A stretch of DNA of 64,000 nt from Pseudomonas tructae (GCF_004214895.1 NZ_CP035952.1:744001-808000); one strand, 5' to 3'. Positions 1-8,889 are shown, counted from the stretch's first letter. Notes: generated by a model not told the origin, from the sequence alone. Numbers and translations: made by a program.

Positions 1-316
1 CGCCGCCCCAGGACACACCGATGGCATTGACCTGGCCATAGTCGAGGTAATCGAGCATGCGCGCGGTGAGCTTGGCCAGGCCCGGGAAGCGATAGGGGTG
101 GCGTGGGGTGGAGGAGCCGCCGACCCCGGGCACATCGAAGGCAATGACCTCGAGGTCCGGGTCCAGAGCCTGAATAAAGGGGAACACCAGCTCCAGGTTG
201 GCGCCGATGCCATTGAAAATCAGCAACGGCGTCAAGTGCGACTTGCCGGGTCGGACGGCGGTGCGGATGGTCTGGCCATCCAGGTCGACGGTCCTGAAGA
301 TATACGGTTGCGGCAT
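1..316 (-). CDS. phaZ: Poly(3-hydroxyalkanoate) depolymerase PhaZ, N-terminal part (runs off left edge)
   Basis: Intracellular medium-chain-length PHA depolymerase, an alpha/beta hydrolase that releases hydroxyalkanoate monomers from storage granules. Only the first 105 codons are in the window. The protein begins MPQPYIFRTVDLDGQ and reaches the nucleophile elbow G-V-S-W-G-G just at the window edge, so the predicted catalytic Ser is visible but the Asp and His are not. The oxyanion region NGIGANLE is present. It lies 60 bp downstream of phaC1 on the same strand, the usual phaC1-phaZ order. A GC-rich hairpin sits in that gap. The start is the first ATG after the phaC1 stop. Family assignment is confident; the rest of the gene is outside the window. 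Confidence 0.95.
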   Translation of the reverse strand, partial: MPQPYIFRTVDLDGQTIRTAVRPGKSHLTPLLIFNGIGANLELVFPFIQALDPDLEVIAFDVPGVGGSSTPRHPYRFPGLAKLTARMLDYLDYGQVNAIGVSWGG

Positions 317-342
317 GCGCGAAGCCCTGTGGTTGGTAAACG

Positions 343-367
343 CCGCCGCCCTTGCGAGCTGCGGCGG
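343..367 (-). terminator. GC-rich hairpin between phaC1 and phaZ
   Basis: Seven-bp arms CCGCCGC (343-349) and GCGGCGG (361-367) with an 11-nt loop lie in the 60-bp gap between phaC1 and phaZ. On the minus strand the hairpin is followed only by GTTTACC, not a real T-run. It is therefore at most a partial terminator or an mRNA-processing structure that could reduce phaZ relative to phaC1. Confidence 0.4.
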
Positions 368-376
368 TGTTCGCTA

Positions 377-2056
377 TCAACGCTCGTGAACGTAGGTCCC
401 TGGCGCTGCGGCACCGGCCGCATGGGCCTTGTTGCCGAGATTGACCGGGGCTTTCTTGAGCTTGCCCGAACGCTCGGCCAGCCAGGTTTGCCAGTACAGC
501 CACCAGGAATCGGTGTGCTTGGTCGAGTTCTCTTGCCAGTCGAGAGCGCTGGCGGGCATTTCGCTGCTGGTCATGTAGCGCGCCTTGGGGTTGCCCGGCG
601 GGTTGAGAATGCTCTGGATGTGGCCGCTGTTGGAGAGCAGGAACTCGACCTTGCCGCCAAACAGTTGCGCCGACTTGTAGCACGACTGCCACGGGGTGAT
701 GTGATCGGCGGTGCCGGCGACGCTGAAGATGTCAGTGGTCACCTGCTTGAGGTCGATCGGCGTGCCGCACACTTCCAGTGCATCGGGGCGCAGCAGTGGA
801 TTGTTTTTGAACATCTCGATCAGGTCGCCGTGGAAGGCGGCCGGCAGGCGCGTTGTGTCGTTGTTCCAGAACAGGATGTCGAACACCGGTGGTTCGTTGC
901 CCAGCAGGTAATTGTTGACCCAGTAGTTCCAGATCAGGTCGTTGGGGCGCATCCAGGCGAACACCTTGGCCATGTCGCGGCCTTCGAGCACCCCGGCCTG
1001 GTAGGAATGGCGCTTGGCTGCTTCCAGGGTCTGCTCGTCGACGAACAGCGCCACCTGAGTGTCGAGAGTGGTGTCGAGCACGCTGACCAGCAAGGTCAGG
1101 GCGTTGACCTTCTTCTCGCCGAGGGCCGCGTAATGGCCCACCAGTGCGGTGCAGGTGATACCGCCGGAACAGGCGCCGAGCATGTTCAGGTCTTTGCTGC
1201 CGGTGATTGCCAGAACCACCTCGACCGCTTCCTTGAGTGCATCGATATAGGTCGACAGGCCCCATTCGCGCTGGGACTTGGTCGGGTTGCGCCAACTGAC
1301 GATGAAGGTCTGCACGTTGGAGCGCAGGCAGAAGCGCGCCAGGCTCTTGTCCGGGCTGAGGTCGAAGACGTAGAACTTGTTGATCTGCGGTGGCACTACC
1401 AGCAGCGGCTTTTCCAGCACCTGCTCGGTGATTGGCCGGTACTGGATCAGCTCCAGCACATCGTTGCGAAACACCACCGCGCCTTCGCTGGTCCCCAGGT
1501 TCTTGCCGACCTCGAAGGCATCCATGTTCACCTGGCTGGGCATGCCGCCATTGTTGACCATGTCCTTGGCCAGGTTCGACAGGCCATCGAGCAGGCTCTT
1601 GCCGCCGGTTTCGAAGAAGCGTTTGACCGCCGCAGGGTTGGCCGCGGTGTTGGTCGGCGCCATGGCCTCGGTCATCAGGTTGATGACAAAGTGGCCGCGG
1701 CTGATGTCCTGGTCACTCAGGTTGCTGGTATCGATCCAGTCGTGCAGTTCCTTGCGCCAGGCCAGGTAAGTCTGCAGGTAGCGGCGATACAGCGGGTTCT
1801 GGCTCCAGGCCGGATCATTGAAGCGACGGTCGTCGTTCTCCGGGTGCAAGCTCGACTTGCCGAAGATCACATCCTTGAGTTCCATGCCGAAATGGGCGAC
1901 ATGCTTGGCACTGTGCAGCGGTTGACGAATGGCCTGGCGCAGCACCATTCGAGCAGAAGTCAGCAAATCCTTGCGGCGCAAGCCGATCACCGGGTTCAGA
2001 CCCAGAGTGTTTTCCGAGGCTTGGCGCTGCAGGTCATCGTTATTCTTGTTACTCAT
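377..2056 (-). CDS. phaC1: Class II poly(3-hydroxyalkanoate) synthase 1
   Basis: 559-aa PHA synthase that polymerises medium-chain (R)-3-hydroxyacyl-CoA at the granule surface. It starts MSNKNNDDLQRQASENTLGLNP, typical of Pseudomonas PhaC1, and has the expected length. The lipase-like box G-A-C-S-G-G places the catalytic Cys at 296. D451 (in GTADHITPW) and H479 (in NSGHIQS) complete the catalytic triad at the positions known for Pseudomonas PhaC1. It is followed by phaZ on the same strand. Upstream is a 350-bp region with a sigma54-type promoter, consistent with nitrogen-responsive expression. PhaC2 and the phaD/F/I genes would be expected to the left, outside the window. Confidence 0.97.
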   Translation of the reverse strand: MSNKNNDDLQRQASENTLGLNPVIGLRRKDLLTSARMVLRQAIRQPLHSAKHVAHFGMELKDVIFGKSSLHPENDDRRFNDPAWSQNPLYRRYLQTYLAWRKELHDWIDTSNLSDQDISRGHFVINLMTEAMAPTNTAANPAAVKRFFETGGKSLLDGLSNLAKDMVNNGGMPSQVNMDAFEVGKNLGTSEGAVVFRNDVLELIQYRPITEQVLEKPLLVVPPQINKFYVFDLSPDKSLARFCLRSNVQTFIVSWRNPTKSQREWGLSTYIDALKEAVEVVLAITGSKDLNMLGACSGGITCTALVGHYAALGEKKVNALTLLVSVLDTTLDTQVALFVDEQTLEAAKRHSYQAGVLEGRDMAKVFAWMRPNDLIWNYWVNNYLLGNEPPVFDILFWNNDTTRLPAAFHGDLIEMFKNNPLLRPDALEVCGTPIDLKQVTTDIFSVAGTADHITPWQSCYKSAQLFGGKVEFLLSNSGHIQSILNPPGNPKARYMTSSEMPASALDWQENSTKHTDSWWLYWQTWLAERSGKLKKAPVNLGNKAHAAGAAAPGTYVHER

Positions 2057-2406
2057 CTACGACGCTCCGTTGTCCTGAGACGAGTACCGGTTTGACTGTG
2101 CGCGTTACACAGACGAACGCCCGGTACTGCTGCTCGGGTGACCAGTGATAACGAACTGCGGTCCTGCGGCCGGATGCAAACGACGATGAGCCCTGCGGGT
2201 TTGTTCTGCGTGAGAAGACTGCCTGCTTTCGCTCGCGACCTCTACATACCGGCCCGACCCTGCATTAAATCCGATGCAGGGACCTTGCCAGATCCATTGG
2301 TTACCCGACTTTTTGGTAATGCGCAAGACGGCCACTCATTGGCCGTGGTGCAGGCATTCAAGCAAATAGAATTAGAAAATGCGCTCTAAACCCTGAAGGG
2401 CCCGGG
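2057..2406. other. Intergenic region upstream of phaC1 (350 bp, no gene)
   Basis: No convincing gene is present. The region holds a sigma54-type promoter (2275-2290) directed at phaC1, giving a predicted leader of about 200 nt, and a perfect 7-bp inverted repeat with a 5-nt loop (2328-2346). The repeat lies about 40-60 bp upstream of the -24 element and about 60 bp past the stop of the DUF971 gene. It has no T-run, so it is not an obvious terminator and could be a regulator site. Confidence 0.6.
2275..2290 (-). promoter_or_regulatory. Sigma54 (RpoN) -24/-12 promoter for phaC1
   Basis: On the minus strand the sequence reads TGGCAAGGTCCCTGCA. It matches the RpoN consensus TGGCACGNNNNTTGCW at all but two positions, with the invariant GG and GC exactly 10 bp apart. 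It points at phaC1 and predicts a start of transcription near 2263-2265. A -24/-12 promoter upstream of phaC1 has been described in P. aeruginosa, so the call agrees with family knowledge. Confidence 0.7.
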
Positions 2407-2784
2407 CTAGAGCATCAGCTTGACGATCGACTCGTCGGGGTCGCGGGATTTTCCGGCCTTGGCCAGTTCGTCGAGATAGTCTGCCCAGAGCGCCTCTTGG
2501 CGCAGGCACAACTGCTCAAGGTATTCCCAGGTGAACAGGCCGCTGTCGTGGCCGTCATCGAAGGTCAGTTTCAGTGCGTACTGGCCGGCAGGCTCCAGCC
2601 CGCTCAGGCCAACGCCAAGCTTGCCGTGCTGCAGGATCGGATTGCCGTGGCCCTGGACCTCGGCGGAGGGGGAGTGCACGCGCAGGAATTCGGCGGGCAG
2701 GTGATACACCTCGTCTGGCCCGTAGGTCAGGGTGAGGGTCTTGGAGGCTTTGTGCAGGTTGATGCCGGTAGGGAGTCTGGCCAT
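2407..2784 (-). CDS. DUF971 family protein (gamma-butyrobetaine hydroxylase-like N-terminal domain)
   Basis: 125-aa protein made almost entirely of a DUF971 domain, a small fold also found at the N-terminus of gamma-butyrobetaine hydroxylases, where it carries a metal site. Recognisable segments are LTYGPDEVYHLPAEFLRVHSP near residue 20 and GLFTWEYLEQLC near residue 83. The function of the stand-alone form is unknown. It follows hslU by 45 bp on the same strand, and that gap holds a strong hairpin. No good Shine-Dalgarno sequence precedes the ATG; the only AGGG nearby lies inside the hairpin. The gene is conserved between hslVU and the pha genes in this group. Confidence 0.88.
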   Translation of the reverse strand: MARLPTGINLHKASKTLTLTYGPDEVYHLPAEFLRVHSPSAEVQGHGNPILQHGKLGVGLSGLEPAGQYALKLTFDDGHDSGLFTWEYLEQLCLRQEALWADYLDELAKAGKSRDPDESIVKLML

Positions 2785-2790
2785 GTGGTT

Positions 2791-2811
2791 CAGGGCCGCT
2801 AGGCGGCCCTG
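2791..2811 (-). promoter_or_regulatory. Hairpin between hslU and the DUF971 gene
   Basis: A perfect 9-bp inverted repeat, CAGGGCCGC and GCGGCCCTG with a 3-nt loop, ends 7 bases before the DUF971 start codon. It lacks a T-run, so it is not a standard terminator. Its closeness to the start codon suggests it could lower translation of the downstream gene or stabilise the hslU 3' end. Confidence 0.4.
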
Positions 2812-2829
2812 CCTGTAAGAGAGAAAGGC

Positions 2830-4167
2830 TTACAGAATATAACGAGAAAGGTCTTCGTTCTGCGCCAATTCGCCCAGGTGGCCATTAACGTAGTCGGCGT
2901 CGATGCGGATCGGCGCTTCGCTGTGGGCGCTGGCCAGGTCACCGGCGCTGAACGACACCTCTTCGAGCAAGCGCTCAAGCAGGGTGTGCAGGCGACGGGC
3001 ACCGATGTTCTCGGTCTTTTCGTTGACCTGCCAGGCAATCTCGGCCAGGCGCTTGATACCGTCGGCGGCGAACTCGATGTTCAGGCCTTCGGTCTTGAGC
3101 AGCTCGCGGTATTGCTCGGTGAGCGAGGCGTGGGGTTCGCTGAGGATGCGCTCGAAGTCTTCCGGGCTCAGGGCCTTGAGTTCGACACGGATCGGCAGAC
3201 GGCCTTGCAGCTCGGGCACCAGGTCGCTCGGCTTGCTCAGGTGGAAGGCGCCGGAGGCGATGAACAGGATGTGGTCGGTCTTGACCATGCCCAGCTTGGT
3301 GTTCACCGTGCAGCCTTCGATCAGCGGCAGCAGGTCGCGCTGCACGCCTTCACGCGAGACATCGGCGCCGCCGACGTTACCACGCTTGGCCACCTTGTCG
3401 ATTTCGTCGATGAACACGATGCCGTGCTGCTCGACTGCTTCCAGGGCCTTGGCCTTGAGTTCATCCTCATTGACCAGGCGCCCGGCTTCTTCGTCGCGCA
3501 CCAGCTTGAGCGCTTCCTTGACCTTGAGCTTGCGGCTCTTGCGTTTGCCCTTGCCCATGTTGGCGAACAGGTTCTGCAATTGGTTGGTCATCTCTTCCAT
3601 GCCCGGTGGCGCGGAAATGTCGACACCCACGGCCTCGGCCACTTCGATCTCGATTTCCTTGTCATCGAGCTGGCCTTCGCGCAGGCGCTTGCGGAACAGC
3701 TGACGGGTGTTGGAGTCCTGGCTGGTGACCTGGTCTTCATTGAAACCGGTGCGCGCCGGCGGCAGCAGGGCATCGAGGATGCGCTCTTCGGCGGCGTCTT
3801 CGGCGCGGTGGCCGACGCGGATGATTTCCTGCTCGCGGAGCATCTTGATCGCGGCATCGGCCAGGTCACGGATGATCGACTCGACGTCACGGCCGACATA
3901 GCCGACTTCGGTGAACTTGGTCGCTTCGACCTTGATGAACGGTGCGTTGGCCAGTTTGGCCAGGCGTCGGGCGATCTCGGTCTTGCCGACGCCGGTCGGG
4001 CCGATCATCAGGATGTTCTTTGGCGTCACTTCAACGCGCAGCTCGGCCGGCAGTTGCATGCGCCGCCAGCGGTTGCGCAGGGCGATGGCGACGGCGCGCT
4101 TGGCGTCGTCCTGGCCGATGATGTGGCGGTTGAGTTCGTGGACGATCTCGCGGGGGGTCATGGACAT
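2830..4167 (-). CDS. hslU: ATP-dependent protease ATPase subunit HslU (ClpY)
   Basis: 445-aa AAA+ unfoldase that feeds substrates to the HslV peptidase in the cytoplasm. Seen: N-terminal [19 protein letters not shown], Walker A G-P-T-G-V-G-K-T at residues 56-63, Walker B in IVFIDEIDK, the pore motif GYVGRD, and a C-terminus ending SRYIL, which is the tail that docks on HslV. The frame is open for 17 more codons upstream, but the ATG at 4167 fits the family N-terminus and has AAGGA about 11 nt ahead of it. It is the second gene of hslVU, 77 bp after hslV. Confidence 0.97.
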   Translation of the reverse strand: MSMTPREIVHELNRHIIGQDDAKRAVAIALRNRWRRMQLPAELRVEVTPKNILMIGPTGVGKTEIARRLAKLANAPFIKVEATKFTEVGYVGRDVESIIRDLADAAIKMLREQEIIRVGHRAEDAAEERILDALLPPARTGFNEDQVTSQDSNTRQLFRKRLREGQLDDKEIEIEVAEAVGVDISAPPGMEEMTNQLQNLFANMGKGKRKSRKLKVKEALKLVRDEEAGRLVNEDELKAKALEAVEQHGIVFIDEIDKVAKRGNVGGADVSREGVQRDLLPLIEGCTVNTKLGMVKTDHILFIASGAFHLSKPSDLVPELQGRLPIRVELKALSPEDFERILSEPHASLTEQYRELLKTEGLNIEFAADGIKRLAEIAWQVNEKTENIGARRLHTLLERLLEEVSFSAGDLASAHSEAPIRIDADYVNGHLGELAQNEDLSRYIL

Positions 4168-4244
4168 GATAGTGATGGTCCTTGGGCTCGATGAATCAGC
4201 GTGGAAAAGCCCGGCCACCGGGGCCGGGCGCCAGAACAGCTGAG

Positions 4245-4775
4245 TTACTCGGCCAGGTCCTGCTCCTCGATGGTCAGGTGATGGTTGGTGAACACACAGA
4301 TGTCACCGGCAATGTTCAGCGCGGTCTCGGCGATTTCGCGGGCCGACAGGTCGGTCTTTTGCAGCAGGGCGCGAGCGGCGGCCTGGGCGTAGGCGCCACC
4401 GGAACCCATGGCGATCAGGCCGTCTTCGGGCTCGACCACGTCACCGTTGCCGGTGATGATCAAGGAGGCGTCCTTGTTGGCGACGGCCAGCATGGCCTCC
4501 AGGCGGCTCAGGGAGCGGTCGGTACGCCATTCCTTGGCCAGCTCGACGGCGGCGCGGATCAAATGGCCCTGATGTTTCTCAAGCTGTCCTTCAAAGCGCT
4601 CGAACAGGGTGAAGGCATCGGCGGTGGCCCCGGCAAAACCGGCGATGACCTGGCCGTGGTACAGGCGGCGGACTTTCTTGGCGTTGCCTTTCATCACGGT
4701 GTTGCCGAGGGAAACCTGGCCGTCGCCGCCCATGACGACTTTGCCGTGGCGGCGAACTGAAACGATGGTGGTCAA
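4245..4775 (-). CDS. hslV: ATP-dependent protease proteolytic subunit HslV (ClpQ)
   Basis: 176-aa N-terminal-nucleophile threonine peptidase of the HslVU complex. The mature N-terminus must be Thr immediately after the initiator, and the sequence gives this only if translation starts at the TTG at 4775-4773 (product M-T-T-I-V-S-V-R-R). GGAG lies 8 nt upstream of that TTG. A longer reading frame with an ATG about 72 bp further upstream would bury the catalytic Thr and run into the heat-shock promoter region, so it is rejected. The conserved GGDGQVSLG and [11 protein letters not shown] segments are present. It is the first gene of hslVU. Confidence 0.96.
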   Translation of the reverse strand: MTTIVSVRRHGKVVMGGDGQVSLGNTVMKGNAKKVRRLYHGQVIAGFAGATADAFTLFERFEGQLEKHQGHLIRAAVELAKEWRTDRSLSRLEAMLAVANKDASLIITGNGDVVEPEDGLIAMGSGGAYAQAAARALLQKTDLSAREIAETALNIAGDICVFTNHHLTIEEQDLAE

Positions 4776-4820
4776 GGGAGAGTCTCCACGCAGCGGGGCG
4801 AAAATGCCTGATGCAGACTC

Positions 4821-4849
4821 ATATGGGGGTGCAGGGAAGGATTTCAACC
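4821..4849 (-). promoter_or_regulatory. Sigma32 (RpoH) heat-shock promoter for hslVU
   Basis: The minus strand carries GGTTGAAA (-35) and CCCCATAT (-10) separated by 13 bp. This closely matches the RpoH consensus CTTGAAA-N(11-16)-CCCCATNT. Transcription would start near 4814, about 40 nt before the TTG start of hslV. hslVU is a classic sigma32 operon in E. coli, which supports the call. Confidence 0.85.
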
Positions 4850-4872
4850 TTACAGGATGAGCGGTATTGGCT

Positions 4873-4938
4873 ATCGCGGGGCAAGCCCGCTCCTACACAG
4901 ATGGGTGAAATCCTGTGGGAGCGGGCTTGACCCGCGAT
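4873..4938. repeat. REP pair (inverted)
   Basis: Two inverted copies of the P. putida-type REP, ATCGCGGGGCAAGCCCGCTC on the left and GAGCGGGCTTGACCCGCGAT on the right, with a short spacer. It lies between the hslV promoter and the 3' end of pyrC'. Other copies in the window are near 22.8, 26.3, 39.65, 46.5, 53.8, 58.8 and 61.8 kb. Confidence 0.9.
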
Positions 4939-4952
4939 GTGGTAATTCAGAC

Positions 4953-6224
4953 TCAGGCTTCGTGGCTGATATGCCCATCGACCAAGGTATAACGCACTGC
5001 GCCCGGCAGGCAGTGGCCGATGAACGGGCAGTTGTCGCCCTTGGAACGCCACTCTTCGCCAGCGACGGTCGAGGCCTTGGCGTCGAACAACACCAGGTCC
5101 GCCGCTCCGCCAACTTTCAGTTCGCCCGCCGGCAGGCGCAGCGCCGCCGCCGGTCCCGCAGACAAACGTTGCAACAAAGTTGGCAGATCCAGCAGGCCGT
5201 CTTCCACCAGGGTCATGGCCAGCGGCAGCAATACATCGACGCTGCTGATGCCCGGCTCGGTTGCGCCGAACGGTGCCAGCTTGGCATCACGCTCATGGGG
5301 CTGGTGATGGCTGGATATTGCCTGGATCACCCCGGACTTCACCGCCGCGCGCAGGCCGTCGCGGTCGGCGCGGGTGCGCAGCGGCGGTTGCACGTGGTAG
5401 AGGCTTGAGAAGTCGCGCAGCGCTTCATCGGTGAGGATCAGCTGGTACAGAGCCACGTCAGCGGTCACCGGCAGGCCCAGTTCCTGGGCCTGGGCGATCA
5501 GCCGCGCACCGCGGGCACTGGTCAGCTGGCTGAAGTGCGCGCGTACGCCGGTTTGTTCGACCAGCAGCAGATTACGCGCCAGGGCCACGGTTTCGGCGGT
5601 TTCCGGAATGCCCGGCAAGCCGAGGAAGCTGGCCATGGCCCCTTCGTGGGCCAGGCCGTCCTGGGCCAGGTCGCGGTCCTGGGAGTGGAAGATCACCGTC
5701 AGGTCGAAGGTTGCCGCGTATTCCAGGGCGCGGGCCAGGGTGCGGTTGTTGGCAAAGGCATTGAGGCCGTTGCCGAAGGCCACGCAGCCGGCATCGCGCA
5801 GGGCGATCAGCTCGGCCAGTTGCTCGCCTTCCAGGCCTTTGCTCAGGGCGCCGATCGGGTACACCTTGCTGTGCCCGGCTTCGCGGGCGCGGTCCAGGAT
5901 CAGCTCGGCCACTGCCGAGGTGTCCAGCACCGGCTTGGTCTGTGGTGGGCAGCACAGGCTGGTGACGCCACCGGCAGCGGCGGCGCGGGTTTCGCTGGCA
6001 ATGCTGCCTTTGCGGCTGTAGCCGGGCTCGCGCAGGGCGACGTTGAGATCGACCAGGCCGGGGGCGGCCACCAGCCCCTGGGCATCGATGCTGCGCGCGG
6101 GCTTGAAGCCTGCCGGGGCGGCGCCGATGGCGATGATCTTGCCGGCATCGATGTGCAGGTCAGTGGTCTGGTCCAGGCCGCTTAGCGGGTCGATGACCCG
6201 GGCGCCGAGAATACTGAGGGTCAC
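4953..6224 (-). CDS. pyrC': Dihydroorotase-like protein PyrC' (catalytically inactive ATCase partner)
   Basis: 423-aa amidohydrolase-fold protein. Active dihydroorotases have two metal-binding His in a D-x-H-x-H-x-R-E-P-G motif. Here the segment reads [10 protein letters not shown], so both His are missing and the enzyme should be inactive. In P. putida and P. aeruginosa this paralogue is known as a structural partner that assembles with PyrB into a dodecameric aspartate transcarbamoylase, and the context fits exactly: its GTG start overlaps the pyrB stop by 4 nt (GTGA), implying translational coupling. A separate active PyrC is expected elsewhere in the genome. Confidence 0.95.
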   Translation of the reverse strand: MTLSILGARVIDPLSGLDQTTDLHIDAGKIIAIGAAPAGFKPARSIDAQGLVAAPGLVDLNVALREPGYSRKGSIASETRAAAAGGVTSLCCPPQTKPVLDTSAVAELILDRAREAGHSKVYPIGALSKGLEGEQLAELIALRDAGCVAFGNGLNAFANNRTLARALEYAATFDLTVIFHSQDRDLAQDGLAHEGAMASFLGLPGIPETAETVALARNLLLVEQTGVRAHFSQLTSARGARLIAQAQELGLPVTADVALYQLILTDEALRDFSSLYHVQPPLRTRADRDGLRAAVKSGVIQAISSHHQPHERDAKLAPFGATEPGISSVDVLLPLAMTLVEDGLLDLPTLLQRLSAGPAAALRLPAGELKVGGAADLVLFDAKASTVAGEEWRSKGDNCPFIGHCLPGAVRYTLVDGHISHEA

Positions 6225-7225
6225 TGGGCGTTCTCCTGCTCGAATTGACGTTGCGCGGTCTGCCCGCTCATGGCCATGGACAGCACCGCCATGCGCACGG
6301 CGATGCCATAGGTGACCTGGTTGAGGATCACCGAGTGGGCGCCGTCGGCCACTGCCGACTCGATCTCCACGCCGCGGTTGATCGGCCCCGGGTGCATGAC
6401 GATGGCATCCGGCTTGGCGCCGGCCAGGCGTGCGGTGGTCAGGCCGAACAGGCGGTAGAACTCGCCTTCGCTGGGCAGCAGGCCGCCAGCCATGCGCTCA
6501 CGCTGCAGGCGCAGCATGATCACCACGTCGACGTCCTTGAGGCCTTGTTCCAGGTCTGTATAGACCTTCACGCCGTACTGCTCGATACCGATCGGCAGCA
6601 GGGTCTTCGGGCCGATGACGCGGATATCCGGGCAGCCCAGGGTTTTCAGCGCGAGCATGTTCGAGCGCGCCACCCGCGAGTGCAGGATGTCGCCAACGAT
6701 CGCCACCGAGAGGTTCTCGAAACTGCCCTTGTGCCGACGAATGGTGAGCATGTCGAGCATGCCCTGGGTCGGGTGGGCGTGGCGGCCGTCGCCGCCGTTG
6801 ATGATCGCCACCTCCGGGCACACGTGCTCGGCGATGAAGTGCGCCGCGCCCGAGTCGCCGTGACGCACGACGAACATGTCGGCGGCCATGGCTTCGAGGT
6901 TGCGCAGGGTGTCGAACAGGGTTTCGCCCTTGCTGGTCGAGGAGGTCGACACGTTCAGGGTGATGACGTCGGCCGACAGCCGCTGGGCGGCCAGTTCGAA
7001 GGTGGTGCGGGTGCGGGTGGAGTTCTCGAAGAACACGTTGCAGACGGTCTTGCCGCGCAGCAGCGGGACCTTCTTCACGGCCCGGGCGCCGACTTCGAGG
7101 AACGAGTCGGCAGTGTCGAGGATTTCGGTCAGCAGTTCGCGGGGCAAACCGTCGAGCGAGAGAAAGTGGCGCAGCTGGCCCTGATCATTGAGCTGCAGCG
7201 GGCGCTTGGCGTCGATTGGCGTCAT
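6221..7225 (-). CDS. pyrB: Aspartate carbamoyltransferase, catalytic chain
   Basis: 334-aa transcarbamoylase making N-carbamoyl-L-aspartate, the first committed step of pyrimidine synthesis. Seen: the carbamoyl-phosphate loop S-T-R-T-R-T-T-F-E near residue 70, the H-P-T-Q-G motif and H-P-G-P-I-N-R-G near residue 280. The N-terminal extension relative to E. coli PyrB (about 20 residues, [15 protein letters not shown]) is usual for pseudomonads, where it helps bind PyrC' and nucleotides. It starts 12 bp after pyrR and overlaps pyrC'. No pyrI-type regulatory chain is present. Confidence 0.97.
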   Translation of the reverse strand: MTPIDAKRPLQLNDQGQLRHFLSLDGLPRELLTEILDTADSFLEVGARAVKKVPLLRGKTVCNVFFENSTRTRTTFELAAQRLSADVITLNVSTSSTSKGETLFDTLRNLEAMAADMFVVRHGDSGAAHFIAEHVCPEVAIINGGDGRHAHPTQGMLDMLTIRRHKGSFENLSVAIVGDILHSRVARSNMLALKTLGCPDIRVIGPKTLLPIGIEQYGVKVYTDLEQGLKDVDVVIMLRLQRERMAGGLLPSEGEFYRLFGLTTARLAGAKPDAIVMHPGPINRGVEIESAVADGAHSVILNQVTYGIAVRMAVLSMAMSGQTAQRQFEQENAQ

Positions 7226-7237
7226 CGCGGGGGACTC

Positions 7238-7756
7238 TTAAAGGGCGGATGCGGAGGCGAGGTCCTGGCGCTCGAGGGCGAGCGGTGCGGGTCCGGTCAA
7301 TTTTACCCGTTCATGGGCGGCCAGCGACAGGGTGGCGCCGACCACATTCGGCCGGATCGGCAATTCACCGGCATCCAGGTCCAGCAGGCAGACCAGGGTC
7401 ACGCTGGCCGGGCGGCCATAGTCGAACAGTTCGTTGAGGGCGGCGCGGATGGTGCGCCCGCTCATCAGTACGTCGTCGATCAGCACCAGGTGCTGGCCTT
7501 CGATCTCGAAGGGCAGCTCGGACGGGCGCACCTGCGGGTGCAGGCCGTTCTGGCTGAAGTCGTCGCGGTAGAAGGAAACGTCGAGGGTGCCCAGGGCGGT
7601 GTCGCTGCCCAGCTCTTTCAGCAATGCCTGGGCAACCCAGACACCACCGGTGCGGATGCCGATGAAACGCGGTTCGGCAATGGCGCGCCGGGCCAGATGG
7701 GCGCGAAGGTCGACAGCCATCTGCCGGATCAGATCGGCGGGATTGGGTAGGCTCAT
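7238..7756 (-). CDS. pyrR: PyrR bifunctional pyrimidine regulator / uracil phosphoribosyltransferase
   Basis: 172-aa type I phosphoribosyltransferase with the PRPP-binding signature [17 protein letters not shown] at about residues 90-106. In Gram-positives PyrR attenuates pyr operons by RNA binding. In Pseudomonas the homologue in front of pyrB has been linked to pyrimidine regulation, but the mechanism is less clear. GAGGAG lies 5 nt before the ATG. It is the first of pyrR-pyrB-pyrC' and is 62 bp downstream of ruvX, so it may also be read from the yqgE-ruvX transcript. I see no convincing anti-terminator upstream. Confidence 0.94.
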   Translation of the reverse strand: MSLPNPADLIRQMAVDLRAHLARRAIAEPRFIGIRTGGVWVAQALLKELGSDTALGTLDVSFYRDDFSQNGLHPQVRPSELPFEIEGQHLVLIDDVLMSGRTIRAALNELFDYGRPASVTLVCLLDLDAGELPIRPNVVGATLSLAAHERVKLTGPAPLALERQDLASASAL

Positions 7757-7818
7757 GCTTGCTCCTCAATAGGCCGGGGAGCGGTAGGCTGGCCCGGCTT
7801 GAATGCGATGATCGGGTC

Positions 7819-8250
7819 TCAGGCCCCGGTATTGGCCTCCAGCCAGCCCTGCAGCAGCAAGGCGGCGGCAATCGCGTCCACCGGGTTGTCGCGATAGCTG
7901 CCACGCTGGCCGCCACGGGCCATGCGCTCGCCCTTGGCCTCGAAGGTGGTCAGGCGTTCGTCGTGGGTGTGTACCGGCAGGTTGAAGCGGCCATTGAGGC
8001 GGCGGGCGAATTTTTCTGCGCGCTCGCTCATTTCGCTGGGGCTGCCGTCCATGTTCAATGGCAGGCCGACCACCAGGGCATCGGGTTTCCATTCCTTGAT
8101 CAGTTTTTCCACCTGGGCCCAGTCCGGTGTGCCGTTCTGCGCCTTGAGGGTGCACAGCTCGCGGGCCTGGCCGGTGATCACCTGGCCGACCGCGACGCCG
8201 ATCTGGCGGCTGCCGTAATCAAAGCCCAGCAGCAGGCGTACTTCGGCCAT
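7819..8250 (-). CDS. ruvX: Holliday junction resolvase-like protein RuvX (YqgF)
   Basis: 143-aa RNase H-fold nuclease of the YqgF/RuvX family, implicated in 16S rRNA 5'-end maturation. The first acidic residue sits in LLGFDYGSRQIGVAVG; the HDERLTTFEA and DNPVDAIAAALLLQ segments supply the other acidic positions. Its ATG overlaps the yqgE stop by one base (TGATG), so the two are translationally coupled, the normal yqgE-ruvX arrangement. Confidence 0.95.
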   Translation of the reverse strand: MAEVRLLLGFDYGSRQIGVAVGQVITGQARELCTLKAQNGTPDWAQVEKLIKEWKPDALVVGLPLNMDGSPSEMSERAEKFARRLNGRFNLPVHTHDERLTTFEAKGERMARGGQRGSYRDNPVDAIAAALLLQGWLEANTGA

Positions 8251-8819
8251 CAGGCGTGCCCCGCCTGGCTGGTCAGCAGGCTGAGGTTGATCCCCAGGCT
8301 TGCGGCGGCGGCGGCCAGGCGCTGTTCGCAGGCCATGCCGAAGATGATCTGGGGGTCGAATTTGCAGTTCAGCCAGGCGTTGTCGGCCAGCTCCGCTTCC
8401 AGTTGCCCGGCCTCCCAGCCGGCATAACCGAGGGTGATCAGGCTCTTTTTCGGCCCAAGGCCGTCGGCAATGGCGAACAGCACGTCCTGGGACGTGGTCA
8501 GCGACAGGCCGTCGAGCTCGACGGTGGCCTGGAAGGTGCGGTCACTGGTGTGCAGGACGAAGCCGCGGTCGGTTTGCACCGGGCCGCCGGTGTAGATCGG
8601 GACGTGAATGCTGCTGGCGGGCGGCTCGACGTCCGCGCGCAGCTGTTCGAGGATATCAGCCAGGTTGAGCTCCAGCGGCCGGTTGACCACCAGCCCCATC
8701 GCCCCATTGGCGTTGTGCTCGACGATGTAGGTCAAGGTCTGCGCGAAGTTCGGGTCGGCCATGTGCGGCATGGCAATCAGGAACTGATGCTTGAGGTAAT
8801 CCGGGCTGAGGTTCTTCAT
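8250..8819 (-). CDS. yqgE: YqgE/AlgH family protein
   Basis: 189-aa protein of the UPF0301 (YqgE/AlgH) family, called AlgH in P. aeruginosa, where it was first linked to alginate control. The biochemical function is still unclear. The start MKNLSPDYLKHQFLIAMPH is the family N-terminus and gives the P. aeruginosa length. The frame is open 12 codons further up but that extension is not conserved. GLVVNRPLEL, TGGPVQTDRGFVLH and the C-terminal IIFGMACEQRL segment are recognisable. It is coupled to ruvX by a one-base overlap. Confidence 0.95.
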   Translation of the reverse strand: MKNLSPDYLKHQFLIAMPHMADPNFAQTLTYIVEHNANGAMGLVVNRPLELNLADILEQLRADVEPPASSIHVPIYTGGPVQTDRGFVLHTSDRTFQATVELDGLSLTTSQDVLFAIADGLGPKKSLITLGYAGWEAGQLEAELADNAWLNCKFDPQIIFGMACEQRLAAAAASLGINLSLLTSQAGHA

Positions 8820-8889
8820 GGCTGATAGTGTGGCGGTGAGCGGCCACGCTGACAAGGTGCTGCGATCACCTTGTCAGCTTTACTGCGGG

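Noticed and set aside
98..2095. Long open frame (665 codons) antisense to phaC1
   Set aside because: It covers a clearly real phaC1 with an intact catalytic triad; its product has no recognisable domain and reads like high-GC antisense translation.
2328..2346. Inverted repeat considered as a terminator for the DUF971 gene
   Set aside because: There is no T-run on either side and it is 60 bp past the stop; kept only as a possible regulator site in the intergenic entry.
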